NCBI RefSeq assembly: GCF_026241895.1
Contig: NZ_JAPJIV010000001.1
Span: 124,001 to 188,000 of the forward strand
DNA length: 64,000 bases
From: Pseudomonas sp. RIT-562
GTDB lineage: Bacteria > Pseudomonadota > Gammaproteobacteria > Pseudomonadales > Pseudomonadaceae
Direction: 5' to 3'
The notes under the pieces were generated by a model. The model saw nothing but the letters and a program-made list of their open reading frames with translations, ran no database searches and was not told where the DNA came from. A program made the position numbers and the translations under genes. This document shows positions 43,668 through 53,984 of this stretch, one piece after another (the stretch's first letter is position 1; each line of letters opens with the position of its first letter).

Positions 43668-44506
43668 TTGATCAGAAAATCCCTTTAGGCCAGTACATCG
43701 CGGGCTTCGTCGAATGGTTGACGCAACATGGCGCCAACACCTTCGACGCAATCGCCGTGTCCCTGGAAACGATGATCCACGGCGTGACTTTTGCGCTGAC
43801 CTGGTTCAACCCGCTGGCATTGATCGGCCTTATCGCACTACTGGCGCATTTCATTCAACGAAAGTGGGGACTGACGGTATTCGTCATTGCCTCCTTCCTG
43901 CTGATCCTCAACCTGGGGTACTGGCAGGAGACCATGGAAACCCTCGCCCAGGTGTTGTTCGCCACCCTGGTCTGCGTGGTCATCGGCGTGCCGCTGGGCA
44001 TCGTTGCCGCGCATAAGCCGATGTTCTACACCATGATGCGTCCGGTGCTCGATCTGATGCAGACCGTACCGACCTTCGTTTACCTCATTCCTACCCTGAC
44101 CCTCTTCGGGCTGGGCGTGGTGCCGGGCTTGATCTCCACGGTGGTATTCGCGATCGCCGCACCGATCCGCCTGACTTACCTGGGTATCCGGGATGTTCCA
44201 CAGGAACTGATGGACGCCGGCAAAGCCTTCGGCTGCTCGCGCCGTCAATTGCTCTCACGGATTGAATTGCCCCACGCGATGCCAAGCATTGCGGCCGGGA
44301 TCACCCAGTGCATCATGCTGTCGTTGTCGATGGTGGTGATTGCCGCACTGGTGGGCGCCGACGGCCTGGGCAAACCCGTGGTCAACGCACTGAACACTGC
44401 TGATATCGCCCTGGGCTTCGAAGCGGGCCTGGCGATCGTACTGCTGGCGATCATGCTCGACCGTATCTGCAAACAACCCGACGCTAAAGTAGGGGGTGAC
44501 GCATGA
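43661..44506 (+). CDS. cbcW: Choline/quaternary amine ABC permease CbcW
   Basis: A 281-residue inner-membrane permease with about six to seven transmembrane segments and the ProW-type EAA loop (DVPQELMDAGKAFGCSRRQLLSRIELP). Works with CbcV and several binding proteins. The start at 43661 (MLIDQKIPLGQYIA) agrees with the P. aeruginosa length; an ATG 18 bases upstream also exists. Neither has a good ribosome site, see the leader ORF. It overlaps cbcV by ATGA. Confidence 0.94.
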   Translation: MLIDQKIPLGQYIAGFVEWLTQHGANTFDAIAVSLETMIHGVTFALTWFNPLALIGLIALLAHFIQRKWGLTVFVIASFLLILNLGYWQETMETLAQVLFATLVCVVIGVPLGIVAAHKPMFYTMMRPVLDLMQTVPTFVYLIPTLTLFGLGVVPGLISTVVFAIAAPIRLTYLGIRDVPQELMDAGKAFGCSRRQLLSRIELPHAMPSIAAGITQCIMLSLSMVVIAALVGADGLGKPVVNALNTADIALGFEAGLAIVLLAIMLDRICKQPDAKVGGDA

Positions 44507-45681
44507 GCATTATTCGCTTCGAAGACGTCGATGTAATCTTTTCCAAGGACCCGCGAGAGGCGCTCAAGCTGCTCGACCAGGGCATGACCCGCGACCAGAT
44601 CCTGAAGAAAACCGGACAAATTGTCGGCGTTGAAAAAGCCAGCCTGGACATCGAAAAAGGTGAAATCTGCGTACTGATGGGCCTGTCCGGTTCCGGCAAG
44701 TCCAGCCTGCTGCGCTGCATCAACGGTCTCAACACCGTTAGCCGGGGCAAGCTGTTCGTCGAACACGAAGGCAAGCAGATCGACATCGCTTCCTGTACCC
44801 CGGCAGAGCTGAAGATGATGCGCACCAAACGCATCGCCATGGTGTTCCAGAAGTTCGCCTTGATGCCCTGGCTGACGGTGCGCGAGAACATCAGCTTCGG
44901 TCTGGAAATGCAGGGTCGTCCGGAGAAGGAACGCAAGAAACTGGTCGATGAAAAACTCGAACTGGTAGGCCTGACCCAATGGCGTAACAAGAAGCCCGAC
45001 GAGCTCTCCGGTGGCATGCAGCAACGTGTGGGCCTGGCCCGCGCGCTGGCGATGGATGCCGACATCCTGCTGATGGATGAACCGTTCTCGGCGCTCGACC
45101 CGTTGATTCGCCAGGGACTGCAAGATGAGTTGCTGGAGCTGCAACGCAAGCTGAGCAAGACCATCGTGTTCGTGAGTCATGACCTCGACGAAGCCCTGAA
45201 GCTCGGCAGTCGCATTGCGATCATGAAAGATGGCCGGATCATCCAGTACAGCAAGCCGGAAGAGATCGTGTTGAACCCTGCGGACGATTACGTGCGCACC
45301 TTCGTCGCTCACACCAACCCATTGAACGTGCTGTGCGGTCGCAGCCTGATGCGCACCCTGGACAAGTGCAAACGCATCAATGGTTCGGTCTGCCTCGACC
45401 CGGGTGGCGATTCGTGGCTGGACCTGGCCGAAGGCAACACCATCAAGGGCGCCCGCCAAAACGGTGCGAGCCTGGACCTGCAGAACTGGGTACCCGGGCA
45501 GGCAGTGGATGGCCTGGGCCGCCGTCCGACCCTGGTGGACTCGAACATCGGCATGCGCGATGCGTTGCAGATTCGTTATCAGACCGGCAACAAGCTGGTG
45601 CTGCACGACAACAATCAGGTGGTGGGAATTCTAGGCGACAGCGAGCTGTATCACGCACTGCTCGGCAAGAACCTGGGTTAA
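44503..45681 (+). CDS. cbcV: Choline/quaternary amine ABC transporter ATPase CbcV
   Basis: A 392-residue ATPase of the ProV/OpuAA type: Walker A GLSGSGKS at 60-67, signature LSGGMQQ at 168-174, Walker B DILLMDEP at 187-194. After residue 270 comes a C-terminal regulatory region of about 120 residues, where related transporters have CBS domains. Starts within the cbcW stop (ATGA), so translation is coupled. Followed by a strong terminator. Confidence 0.95.
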   Translation: MSIIRFEDVDVIFSKDPREALKLLDQGMTRDQILKKTGQIVGVEKASLDIEKGEICVLMGLSGSGKSSLLRCINGLNTVSRGKLFVEHEGKQIDIASCTPAELKMMRTKRIAMVFQKFALMPWLTVRENISFGLEMQGRPEKERKKLVDEKLELVGLTQWRNKKPDELSGGMQQRVGLARALAMDADILLMDEPFSALDPLIRQGLQDELLELQRKLSKTIVFVSHDLDEALKLGSRIAIMKDGRIIQYSKPEEIVLNPADDYVRTFVAHTNPLNVLCGRSLMRTLDKCKRINGSVCLDPGGDSWLDLAEGNTIKGARQNGASLDLQNWVPGQAVDGLGRRPTLVDSNIGMRDALQIRYQTGNKLVLHDNNQVVGILGDSELYHALLGKNLG

Positions 45682-45691
45682 GGCAGTAGAC

Positions 45692-45726
45692 ACAAAAACG
45701 CCGCGAGAAGATCGCGGCGTTTTTGT
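45692..45726 (+). terminator. Rho-independent terminator of cbcXWV
   Basis: Perfect 15-bp stem (acaaaaacgccgcga / tcgcggcgtttttgt) with a five-base loop; T run on the plus strand, A run on the other, so it may work both ways. It lies 10 bases past the cbcV stop. Confidence 0.92.
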
Positions 45727-45768
45727 TTATGGGGATATCGGGTCAAGCAGCTTTGAAGCTGATGGCCC

Positions 45769-45862
45769 CATCGCGGGCAAGCCTTGCTCCCACAGTGCCT
45801 GGATCAGATCATCAATGGGTGATCATTCCGGACCCTGTGGGAGCAAGGCTTGCCCGCGATGA
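45769..45862. repeat. REP pair (cgggcaagccttgctcccac type)
   Basis: Inverted REP doublet of the third class between the convergent cbcV and betT genes. Confidence 0.85.
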
Positions 45863-45906
45863 GAACGACGCGGTGTTTCAGACTGAAACGCCGCGCCCTT
45901 CACAAC

Positions 45907-47913
45907 TCAGCTATAAACCCGGCCAAGGAGCTGCCGATGGCTTTCAAACTGATCGAGCACGTCACGGGTGATCTGATCCTGGGTGAAGCCCATCAAGTCG
46001 TAATCCTGGCTGCCGTTGTGCAGGTAAACCTCGGCGCGGTAATAACGTGCGCGGGGTTCATCGGCGCTCTCAGCCGCGACCGAATCGCTTGCCGCCGCCA
46101 GGTAGCCATCCAGGCTCACTTCGTAGACAAACGGATTGCCCTCTTCCATCTCGATCCGCAGGCCCATGCAACGCTTGGCCTTGCCCAGCAATGTCTGCAC
46201 ATCCAGGCCCTGGCCGCGCAACAGCACCGCCGCCTCTTCCAGCGCCGGGGTCACCTGTTTGTCCATGAAACGCTGCACGATCGACTGGTTCGGTTGCAGA
46301 TCCAGCTGGGTCAAACGCTCGCTGAAACCACGGCGACCACGCGCTGCAAGCTCCGCCTGCTCCTGTTCGATCTGCACGTCCTGGCGCATAGCCTTGTGCA
46401 AGCCGAACATGAAGAACACCAGCACCACCGAGAATGGCAGGCCAGCCAGCACCACCATGGTTTGCATGGCTTCGAAGTTACCGGCAAACAACAGCCCGAT
46501 GGTCACCAGGGTAATCACCGCGGACCAGAAGATCCGCAACCAATGCGGCGCATCTTCATCGACATTGCCACCTTTGCACGACAGGTTCGCCATCATCACC
46601 GCGCCGGAGTCCGCCGGCGTCAGGAACAGCACAAAACCGACGAAGATCGACACGCCGATCACCACTTTCGACGCCGGGTAATGCTCCAGCAGCTGGTAGA
46701 TCGCCATGGACGGCTGTTCCAGCGCCGTTTTACCGAGCTCCACCGCGCCATGGTTCATCACCAGGTCCAGGGCCGAGTTACCGAAGATCGACAGCCACGC
46801 CAAGGTGAAGCCCAGTGGAATCAGCAGCACGCCGGCAACCAGTTCACGCACGGTGCGACCACGGGAAATACGCGCGATGAACATGCCCACGAATGGCGCC
46901 CAGGAAATCCACCAGGCCCAATAGAACAGGGTCCACAGGCCCATCCAGCGTTCGGTCTTGTCCGCGTCGCCTTCATACACATAAAGGTCGAAGGTTTTCA
47001 GCACCACGCCGTTGAGGTAGTCACCGATGTTCTGCACGAAGCCGTTGAGCAGGTGCAATGTCGGGCCGAACAGCAGGACGAATATCAGCAGGCCGCTGAA
47101 CAGAATGATGTTCAGGTTGGACAGCCGACGAATGCCGTTTTCCACCCCCGATACCGCAGCAATGGTCGCCACGGTGCTCATCACGATGATCACAATCAGC
47201 AGGTTGGTGTTGCTGTGCTCCATGCCGAACAGGTTTTCCAGGCCCGACGACACCTGCAGCGAACCAATCCCCAGGTTGGTGACCAGGCCCAGCAGGGTCA
47301 CGAACATGCCAAAGCCGTCTACCGCATGACCCGCCGCACCTTTGACCCAGCGCTCACCCACCAGCGGGTACAACGCCGAACGCAACGCCAGCGGCTGGTT
47401 ATGCCGGTAGGCGAAGTAGGCCACGGCCAAGCCGACCAGCGCATAAATCGCCCAGCCATGCAGGCCCCAGTGCAGGAACGTCAGCTGTACCGCCTGACGT
47501 GCAGCCATGTTGCTACCGGCCACGCCTTCTGGCGGGTTGAAGTAGTGATCCAGGGGTTCGGAAGCGCCGAAATACAGCAGCGAGATGCCGATACCCGACG
47601 AGAACAGCATCCCCGCCCACGCGCCATAGCTGAAGTCCGGGGTGTCGTCCTTGCTGCCCAGCTTGAGTTTGCCGTAGGACGAAAACGCCAAGCCGATGAC
47701 AAACACCAGGTAAGCGGCAATCACCACCATGTAGTACCAGCCGAAGCTGCGGGACAACCAGGCCTGGGCGATGCCGAGCAATCTGCCGGCCTCTTGCGGG
47801 GCGATGATCAGAATCGCGGTCAACAACAGGATCAGCGCGGTAGAGGTGTAGAACACCCAACCGTTGACCGTCACCTTCTCGGGTGGGGTCTTTATAAGAG
47901 AGGCAGAACTCAT
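45907..47913 (-). CDS. betT: Choline transporter BetT (BCCT family)
   Basis: A 668-residue choline:cation symporter with 12 transmembrane segments over about the first 510 residues and the BCCT signature region GWWISWAPFVGMF-like (WAWWISWAPFVGMFIARISRG). The C-terminal cytoplasmic domain of about 160 residues marks the BetT branch, where it senses osmotic state. Start at 47913 gives MSSASLIKTPPEK with GGAG ten bases away. Divergent from betI across the BetI operator, so choline import and oxidation share control. Confidence 0.95.
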   Translation of the reverse strand: MSSASLIKTPPEKVTVNGWVFYTSTALILLLTAILIIAPQEAGRLLGIAQAWLSRSFGWYYMVVIAAYLVFVIGLAFSSYGKLKLGSKDDTPDFSYGAWAGMLFSSGIGISLLYFGASEPLDHYFNPPEGVAGSNMAARQAVQLTFLHWGLHGWAIYALVGLAVAYFAYRHNQPLALRSALYPLVGERWVKGAAGHAVDGFGMFVTLLGLVTNLGIGSLQVSSGLENLFGMEHSNTNLLIVIIVMSTVATIAAVSGVENGIRRLSNLNIILFSGLLIFVLLFGPTLHLLNGFVQNIGDYLNGVVLKTFDLYVYEGDADKTERWMGLWTLFYWAWWISWAPFVGMFIARISRGRTVRELVAGVLLIPLGFTLAWLSIFGNSALDLVMNHGAVELGKTALEQPSMAIYQLLEHYPASKVVIGVSIFVGFVLFLTPADSGAVMMANLSCKGGNVDEDAPHWLRIFWSAVITLVTIGLLFAGNFEAMQTMVVLAGLPFSVVLVFFMFGLHKAMRQDVQIEQEQAELAARGRRGFSERLTQLDLQPNQSIVQRFMDKQVTPALEEAAVLLRGQGLDVQTLLGKAKRCMGLRIEMEEGNPFVYEVSLDGYLAAASDSVAAESADEPRARYYRAEVYLHNGSQDYDLMGFTQDQITRDVLDQFESHRQLLGRVYS

Positions 47914-48235
47914 GGCACAGATGCTCCGGGCAGTGCGAGAGAAGAACACAAGGCAAAGCGGTACCCGACCAATCGGTTAGTTGGCAGCCGACCAGCGGGT
48001 GATATAAAGACACCCGGAAAATGCCCGAAAGCCCGCAAGCGCCGGGGCGCATAGGTTTCGAGACGATTTGGATGTCGGTTTATCGCCATTCACATGTAGG
48101 AAAAATCTGAAAACAGCGACGATTTGTCGCAGAGCTTATTCTTTGTTGATTGAACGTTCAATCAAAACAAAATAGACTGGCCCTCAATCCGATAGACGTT
48201 CCACGTCTGCCGGAAGGCCTAAGGAGATGTGCAAG
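47914..48235. other. Divergent promoter region betT / betI
   Basis: A gap of 322 bases without a gene. It holds the perfect 20-base palindrome at 48146-48165 and an AAGGAG ribosome site for betI at 48221-48226. The A/T-rich stretch 48110-48175 probably carries promoters. Confidence 0.7.
48146..48165. promoter_or_regulatory. BetI operator
   Basis: Perfect 20-base palindrome TTGATTGAACGTTCAATCAA, 71 bases before betI. Its TTGAACGTTCAA core is the kind of site bound by BetI, a TetR-family repressor released by choline. Position between betT and betIBA allows control of both. Confidence 0.85.
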
Positions 48236-48829
48236 ATGCCCAAGGTCGGTATGCAACCCATCCGCCGTCAGCAGTTGATCGAAGCCACTTTACTGGCCGT
48301 CGATCAGGTTGGAATGGGGGCCGCCAGCATTGCGCTGATCGCCCGTTTGGCCGGTGTCTCGAATGGCATCATCAGTCACTATTTTCAGGACAAGAACGGC
48401 CTGATAGCTGCCACGGCGCAGTATCTGATGAGTGTCCTCAGCGAGAACGTCACCGCGCGTCGTCAGGCGCTGACAGATGACAGCCCACGGGCTCATCTGC
48501 AGGTGATCATCGAAGGCAACTTCGACGCCAGCCAGGTTAATGGCCCGGCAATGAAAACCTGGCTGGCCTTCTGGGCCACCAGCATGCACCACCCGTCATT
48601 GCACAGGTTGCAGCGGATCAACGATCACCGCCTGTATTCCAACCTGTGTTGCCAGTTCCGCCGCGTATTGCCGCTCGATGATGCGCGCAGTGCAGCCCGT
48701 GGCCTGGCGGCGCTTATTGACGGTTTGTGGTTGCGCGGAGCGCTGTCCGGAGACGCTTTCGACACTGCCCAGGCGCACCAGATCGCTTACGAATACATGG
48801 ATTTCCAATTGGCCAAGCAGGTGAGTTAG
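48236..48829 (+). CDS. betI: Choline-responsive repressor BetI
   Basis: A 197-residue TetR-family regulator: N-terminal helix-turn-helix ([26 protein letters not shown]) and ligand-binding C-terminal part. Represses betT and betIBA without choline. Start at 48236 ([17 protein letters not shown]) matches the usual N-terminus and length, with AAGGAG nine bases upstream; three codons earlier is another ATG. Confidence 0.96.
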   Translation: MPKVGMQPIRRQQLIEATLLAVDQVGMGAASIALIARLAGVSNGIISHYFQDKNGLIAATAQYLMSVLSENVTARRQALTDDSPRAHLQVIIEGNFDASQVNGPAMKTWLAFWATSMHHPSLHRLQRINDHRLYSNLCCQFRRVLPLDDARSAARGLAALIDGLWLRGALSGDAFDTAQAHQIAYEYMDFQLAKQVS

Positions 48830-48947
48830 AGCACACATAAACGCTCAACCCCTGAACTGCTACTGATCGGTGTTGCCACAACCTTATGGGGGCCGGCTTC
48901 ACCCGCAGTGGTTACCGCCAACCCACTTATGCTCTTGCGAGGACTTT

Positions 48948-50420
48948 ATGGCCCGTTTCGAACTGCAAAAACTCTACATTGATGGCGGCTACAGCGATGC
49001 CAGCAGCGACGCTACCTTCGAAGCCATCAACCCGGCTAACGGTGAAGTCCTCGCAAACGTCCAGCGTGCGACCAAGGAAGACGTGGAACGCGCTGTAGTC
49101 AGCGCCGAAAAGGGCCAGAAAATCTGGGCCGCGATGACCGCCATGGAGCGTTCGCGCATCCTGCGTCGCGCCGTCGACATCCTGCGCGAGCGCAACGATG
49201 AATTGGCCGCCCTGGAAACCCTGGACACCGGCAAGTCGTTCTCCGAAACCAAGTACGTCGACATCGTCACCGGTGCGGACGTACTCGAGTACTACGCGGG
49301 CCTGGTGCCTGCCATCGAAGGCGAGCAGATCCCGCTGCGTGACACTTCTTTCGTCTACACCCGCCGCGAGCCGCTGGGCGTTGTAGCCGGTATCGGCGCG
49401 TGGAACTACCCGATCCAGATCGCCCTGTGGAAGTCCGCCCCTGCCCTGGCAGCCGGCAACGCCATGATTTTCAAGCCTAGTGAAGTCACTTCCCTGACTA
49501 CGCTGAAACTGGCCGAGATCTACACCGAAGCCGGTGTTCCGGCTGGCGTGTTCAACGTTCTGACCGGCAGCGGCCGTGAAGTCGGCACCTGGCTGACCGA
49601 GCACCCGCGCATCGAGAAAGTGTCCTTCACTGGCGGCACCGACACCGGCAAGAAAGTCATGGCCAGCGCTTCCAGCTCGTCGCTCAAAGAAGTGACCATG
49701 GAACTGGGCGGCAAGTCGCCACTGATCATTTTCGACGACGCCGACCTCGATCGCGCCGCCGACACCGCGATGATGGCCAACTTCTACAGCTCCGGCCAGG
49801 TGTGCACCAACGGCACTCGCGTGTTCGTGCCGACTCACTTGAAAGCCGCTTTCGAAGCCAAGATCGCTGAGCGCGTTGCGCGCATCCGCATCGGCAACCC
49901 GGAAGACGAAAACACCAACTTCGGCCCGCTGGTCAGCTTCGCCCACATGGAAAGCGTGCTCGGTTACATCGCCAAAGGTAAGGAAGAAGGCGCTCGCGTC
50001 CTGTGCGGCGGCGGTCGTCTGACCGAAGGCGACTTCGCCAAAGGCGCGTTCGTGGCCCCGACCGTATTCACCGACTGCACCGACGAGATGACCATCGTTC
50101 GTGAAGAAATCTTCGGCCCGGTGATGGCGATCCTGACCTACGACAGCGAAGAAGAAGTGATCCGTCGCGCCAACGACACCGACTTCGGCCTCGCCGCCGG
50201 CATTGTCACCAAGGACCTGAATCGCGCTCACCGTGTGATTCATCAACTGGAAGCCGGTATCTGCTGGATCAACGCCTGGGGCGAGTCCGACGCGAAGATG
50301 CCGGTGGGTGGCTACAAGCAATCGGGTGTTGGCCGTGAGAACGGGATCAGCTCGCTGAACAACTTCACTCGCATCAAATCGGTACAGGTCGAGCTGGGCG
50401 ATTACGCCTCGGTTTTCTAA
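48948..50420 (+). CDS. betB: Betaine aldehyde dehydrogenase
   Basis: A 490-residue aldehyde dehydrogenase oxidising betaine aldehyde to glycine betaine with NAD(P). Catalytic Cys286 (SGQVCTNGT) and Glu252 (MELGGKSP) are present; the FTGGTDTG cofactor segment is at 227-234. Length is that of the P. aeruginosa enzyme. Start at 48948 has CGAGGAC upstream. Follows betI by 118 bases and precedes betA. Confidence 0.97.
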   Translation: MARFELQKLYIDGGYSDASSDATFEAINPANGEVLANVQRATKEDVERAVVSAEKGQKIWAAMTAMERSRILRRAVDILRERNDELAALETLDTGKSFSETKYVDIVTGADVLEYYAGLVPAIEGEQIPLRDTSFVYTRREPLGVVAGIGAWNYPIQIALWKSAPALAAGNAMIFKPSEVTSLTTLKLAEIYTEAGVPAGVFNVLTGSGREVGTWLTEHPRIEKVSFTGGTDTGKKVMASASSSSLKEVTMELGGKSPLIIFDDADLDRAADTAMMANFYSSGQVCTNGTRVFVPTHLKAAFEAKIAERVARIRIGNPEDENTNFGPLVSFAHMESVLGYIAKGKEEGARVLCGGGRLTEGDFAKGAFVAPTVFTDCTDEMTIVREEIFGPVMAILTYDSEEEVIRRANDTDFGLAAGIVTKDLNRAHRVIHQLEAGICWINAWGESDAKMPVGGYKQSGVGRENGISSLNNFTRIKSVQVELGDYASVF

Positions 50421-50437
50421 GCCCCGGCTGAAAACCC

Positions 50438-50541
50438 TGTAGCAGCTGCCGAGGTACGAGGCTGCGTTGGGCCGCGCAGCGGCCCCCTGAGGGCGGTCCT
50501 GCGCACACGCAACGCAGCCTCGTGCCTCGGCAGCTGCTACA
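50438..50541 (+). repeat. 103-bp inverted-repeat element, copy B
   Basis: Same element and orientation as at 27019; lies between betB and betA inside the operon. Confidence 0.9.
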
Positions 50542-50572
50542 GACCTGACCAACTTCAAAGAGGGTGCATTTA

Positions 50573-52276
50573 ATGTCCCAAGAATTCGATTACATCATCA
50601 TCGGTGCCGGCTCCGCCGGTAACACCCTGGCGACCCGTCTGACTGAAGACGAAGGCGTCACCGTCCTGCTGCTCGAAGCCGGCGGCCCGGACTACCGTCT
50701 GGACTTCCGCACGCAAATGCCGGCCGCCCTGGCGTTCCCACTGCAAGGCCGTCGCTACAACTGGGCCTACGAAACCGATCCAGAGCCGCACATGGACGGT
50801 CGCCGGATGGAATGCGGTCGCGGCAAGGGCCTGGGTGGTTCTTCGCTGATCAACGGCATGTGCTACATCCGTGGCAACGCCATGGACTACGACAATTGGG
50901 CCAAGCTGCCAGGCCTGGAAGACTGGGATTACCTGAACTGCCTGCCGTATTTCCGCAAGGCGGAAACCCGCGACATCGGCCCGAACGACTACCACGGTGG
51001 TGAAGGCCCGGTCAGCGTGACCACGCCGAAAGCCGGCAACAACCCGCTGTTCCACGCGATGGTTGAAGCAGGCGTGCAGGCCGGTTACCCGCGTACCGAA
51101 GACTTGAACGGTTACCAGCAGGAAGGCTTCGGCCCGATGGACCGCACCGTGACGCCGAACGGCCGTCGCGCCAGCACCGCTCGTGGTTACCTGGACACTG
51201 CCAAGAAGCGTTCGACCCTGACCATCGTCACCCACGCCCTGACCGACAAGATCCTGTTCGAAGGCAAGCGTGCGGTCGGCGTGCGTTACCTGATCGGCGC
51301 CGCTGAAGAGCGCGTTGAAGCCCGCGCCCGCAAGGAAGTGCTGCTGTGCTCCGGCGCCATCGCGTCGCCGCAGATCCTGCAACGCTCCGGCGTCGGCCCG
51401 GCTGAACTGCTGAACAAGCTCGACATTCCGGTGGTGCATGACCTGCCAGGCGTCGGCGAAAACCTGCAGGATCACCTCGAGCTGTACCTGCAATACGCCT
51501 GCACCCAACCCGTCTCGCTGTACCCGTCGCTGCTCTGGTACAACCAGCCGGCTATCGGTGCCGAGTGGCTGTTCAACGGCACCGGCATTGGCGCCAGCAA
51601 TCAATTCGAAGCCGGCGGTTTCATCCGTACCCGCGAAGAATTCGATTGGCCGAACATCCAGTACCACTTCCTGCCGGTCGCGATTAACTACAACGGCAGC
51701 AACGGTGTGAAAGAGCACGGCTTCCAGGCGCACATGGGTTCCATGCGTTCCCCGAGCCGTGGCCGCATCCAGGCCAAGTCCAAGGATCCGCGCGAGTACC
51801 CGAGCATCCTGTTCAATTACATGGCCACCGAGCAGGACTGGCAGGAATTCCGCGATGGCATTCGCCTGACCCGTGAAATCATGCAACAGCCGGCGCTGGA
51901 CCAGTACCGTGGTCGCGAAATCAGCCCGGGCATCGAAGTGCAAACCGATGAGCAGCTCGACAAGTTCATCCGCGAGCACGCCGAAACCGCGTTCCACCCG
52001 TCCTGCTCGTGCAAGATGGGCACCGACGAAATGGCGGTGGTCGATGGTGAAGGCCGAGTGCACGGCATGCAGGGTCTGCGAGTAGTCGATGCTTCGATCA
52101 TGCCGATCATCACCACTGGCAACCTGAACGCGCCAACGATCATGATCGCCGAGAAAATCGCCGACAAGATCCGCGGCCGCCAGCCTTTGCCGCGCAGCAC
52201 GGCGGATTATTACGTGGCCGGTGATGCACCGGTGCGTGGCAAGCCGATGCGGGATGTGAGCGTTACTGCTCAGTAA
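50573..52276 (+). CDS. betA: Choline dehydrogenase
   Basis: A 567-residue GMC-family flavoenzyme: FAD motif [16 protein letters not shown] at 8-23, GMC signatures [15 protein letters not shown] and [16 protein letters not shown], and the active-site [10 protein letters not shown] with the catalytic His. Oxidises choline to betaine aldehyde, feeding electrons to the membrane chain. Start at 50573 (MSQEFDY) has an AGAGGG site. Last gene of betIBA. Confidence 0.97.
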   Translation: MSQEFDYIIIGAGSAGNTLATRLTEDEGVTVLLLEAGGPDYRLDFRTQMPAALAFPLQGRRYNWAYETDPEPHMDGRRMECGRGKGLGGSSLINGMCYIRGNAMDYDNWAKLPGLEDWDYLNCLPYFRKAETRDIGPNDYHGGEGPVSVTTPKAGNNPLFHAMVEAGVQAGYPRTEDLNGYQQEGFGPMDRTVTPNGRRASTARGYLDTAKKRSTLTIVTHALTDKILFEGKRAVGVRYLIGAAEERVEARARKEVLLCSGAIASPQILQRSGVGPAELLNKLDIPVVHDLPGVGENLQDHLELYLQYACTQPVSLYPSLLWYNQPAIGAEWLFNGTGIGASNQFEAGGFIRTREEFDWPNIQYHFLPVAINYNGSNGVKEHGFQAHMGSMRSPSRGRIQAKSKDPREYPSILFNYMATEQDWQEFRDGIRLTREIMQQPALDQYRGREISPGIEVQTDEQLDKFIREHAETAFHPSCSCKMGTDEMAVVDGEGRVHGMQGLRVVDASIMPIITTGNLNAPTIMIAEKIADKIRGRQPLPRSTADYYVAGDAPVRGKPMRDVSVTAQ

Positions 52277-52290
52277 GACCCAGGCGCTGC

Positions 52291-52386
52291 CATCGCGAGC
52301 AGGCTCACTCCTACAGGGGATCTTCAGCGAACACACATCGTGTGTTAGCCAGAGATCAAATGTAGGAGTGAGCCTGCTCGCGATGG
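52291..52386. repeat. REP pair (gtaggagtgagcctgctcgcga type)
   Basis: Inverted REP doublet after betA; marks the end of the choline region. Confidence 0.85.
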
Positions 52387-52541
52387 GGCCCGACCAGCCC
52401 CCAAATACCTCCCGGCAATCCTTCCCCACACCGATCCAAACTTGATCCTCCCCCCGCACAGGCCTAATCTAGCGCCACGCAAACGTTTCACCCCCCTTCG
52501 CAACACCGCCTCACCGCCACTCCATTCCAGGGAGGTCCCGA

Positions 52542-53984
52542 ATGTTCGATTTCCATCCCCAGCTCAAGCAGCGCTTTGCTGCCTTGCGCACGGGCGCCGA
52601 GTTCTTTTCGTTGCGTTATGTGCGCGAGTCCGGCCAGTACCTGTCGGTGCGCAAGAACGTCGCCGAGCCCCCGAGCCTGAGCCGTGACGAAGGCGCGATG
52701 CTCACCGTGCGCGTCAATGGCGTCGAAGCCTACGCGGCGACCAACGACCTCTCGCAACAAGGCTTGCAAGCGGCGCTCGACAAGGCCGAGCAACAGGCGC
52801 GGCTGCTCAAGCCCCACGCTTTGCTCGACCTGCGCGAACAGGCCGTGTCCAGTGATCGTGCCGACTATTTCTCGCCCAATCTTGAGCAGCCCTTCCCCAG
52901 CCTCAGCGACTGCTTCCAACTGCTCGGTGCCGAGTCGGCGGCGGTGCCAAAGGATGAGCGACTGGTGAACTGGGAGGTCAGCATCGGCGTGACCCACGTC
53001 GAGCAGATCTACCTCAACAGCGCCGGCGCCGAGTTGCGCCAGGCCCAACGTTTCGTCTATCCCGGCCTCGACGTCACCGCCTACGACGGCAACGACAGCC
53101 AGACCCGCAGCCTGGGTTGCGAGAATTTCGGCCAGCAGGGCGGCGCCGATGTGATCAGCCGTTGCGGCCTGGTTGGCGCCGGTCCGCAAGTGGCGGATCA
53201 GGCGCTGCAACTGCTGTTGGCGCCCAACACCCCGCAAGGTCCGCGTGACCTGTTGCTGATGCCCGACCAGATGATGCTGCAAATCCACGAGTCCATCGGT
53301 CACCCGCTGGAACTGGACCGCATCCTCGGCGATGAGCGCAATTACGCCGGCACCAGCTTCGTCAAAGCCGAAGACTTCGGTCGCCTGCAGTATGGCTCCG
53401 ACTTGCTCAACGTCACCTTCGATCCGGACATTCCCGAACAACTCGCCAGCTACGGCCATGACGACGACGGCAGCGCTGCCAGCAAGCAGTTCCTGATCAA
53501 GCAGGGTTTGTTGTTGCGGCCATTGGGTGGCGCCCTGTCGCAGTTTCGTGCGGGCATGGAAGGCGTTGCCAACAGCCGCGCCTGTGGCTGGAACCGTCCG
53601 CCGATAGATCGCATGGCCAACCTGAACATCGAGCCCGGCGATCAACCGCTGGAGCAACTGATCGGCAACATCGAGCACGGCATCCTGATGAGCACCAACC
53701 GCTCCTGGTCGATCGACGACGCCCGTAACAAATTCCAGTTCGGCTGTGAGTGGGGCCAACTGATTGAGAACGGCGAGCTCAAGGGGGTGGTGAAAAACCC
53801 GAACTACCGGGCGATCTCCGCCCAGTTCTGGAAAAGCCTCAGCGCCGTCGGCGACGCCAGCACCTTCAAGGTGTTAGGCACACCGAACTGCGGCAAGGGC
53901 GAACCGAACCAGGTGATCCGCGTAGGCCACGCCTCGCCAGCCTGTGTGTTCAGTAACGTGGATGTATTCGGGGGAGACGCCTGA
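52542..53984 (+). CDS. TldD-like metalloprotease subunit
   Basis: A 480-residue protein of the TldD/PmbA family with the zinc motif HESIGHPLELDR (His249, Glu250, His254). Members form TldD/TldE complexes that trim unfolded or modified peptides. It looks like a second, non-canonical pair, shorter in signature than the housekeeping TldD; I saw no peptide-maturation genes nearby. One-base overlap with the next gene (TGATG) indicates coupled translation. Confidence 0.88.
   Translation: MFDFHPQLKQRFAALRTGAEFFSLRYVRESGQYLSVRKNVAEPPSLSRDEGAMLTVRVNGVEAYAATNDLSQQGLQAALDKAEQQARLLKPHALLDLREQAVSSDRADYFSPNLEQPFPSLSDCFQLLGAESAAVPKDERLVNWEVSIGVTHVEQIYLNSAGAELRQAQRFVYPGLDVTAYDGNDSQTRSLGCENFGQQGGADVISRCGLVGAGPQVADQALQLLLAPNTPQGPRDLLLMPDQMMLQIHESIGHPLELDRILGDERNYAGTSFVKAEDFGRLQYGSDLLNVTFDPDIPEQLASYGHDDDGSAASKQFLIKQGLLLRPLGGALSQFRAGMEGVANSRACGWNRPPIDRMANLNIEPGDQPLEQLIGNIEHGILMSTNRSWSIDDARNKFQFGCEWGQLIENGELKGVVKNPNYRAISAQFWKSLSAVGDASTFKVLGTPNCGKGEPNQVIRVGHASPACVFSNVDVFGGDA

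Noticed and set aside
50570..52459. Open frame of about 630 codons opposite betA
   Set aside because: Antisense shadow of betA; the protein has no recognisable domain.
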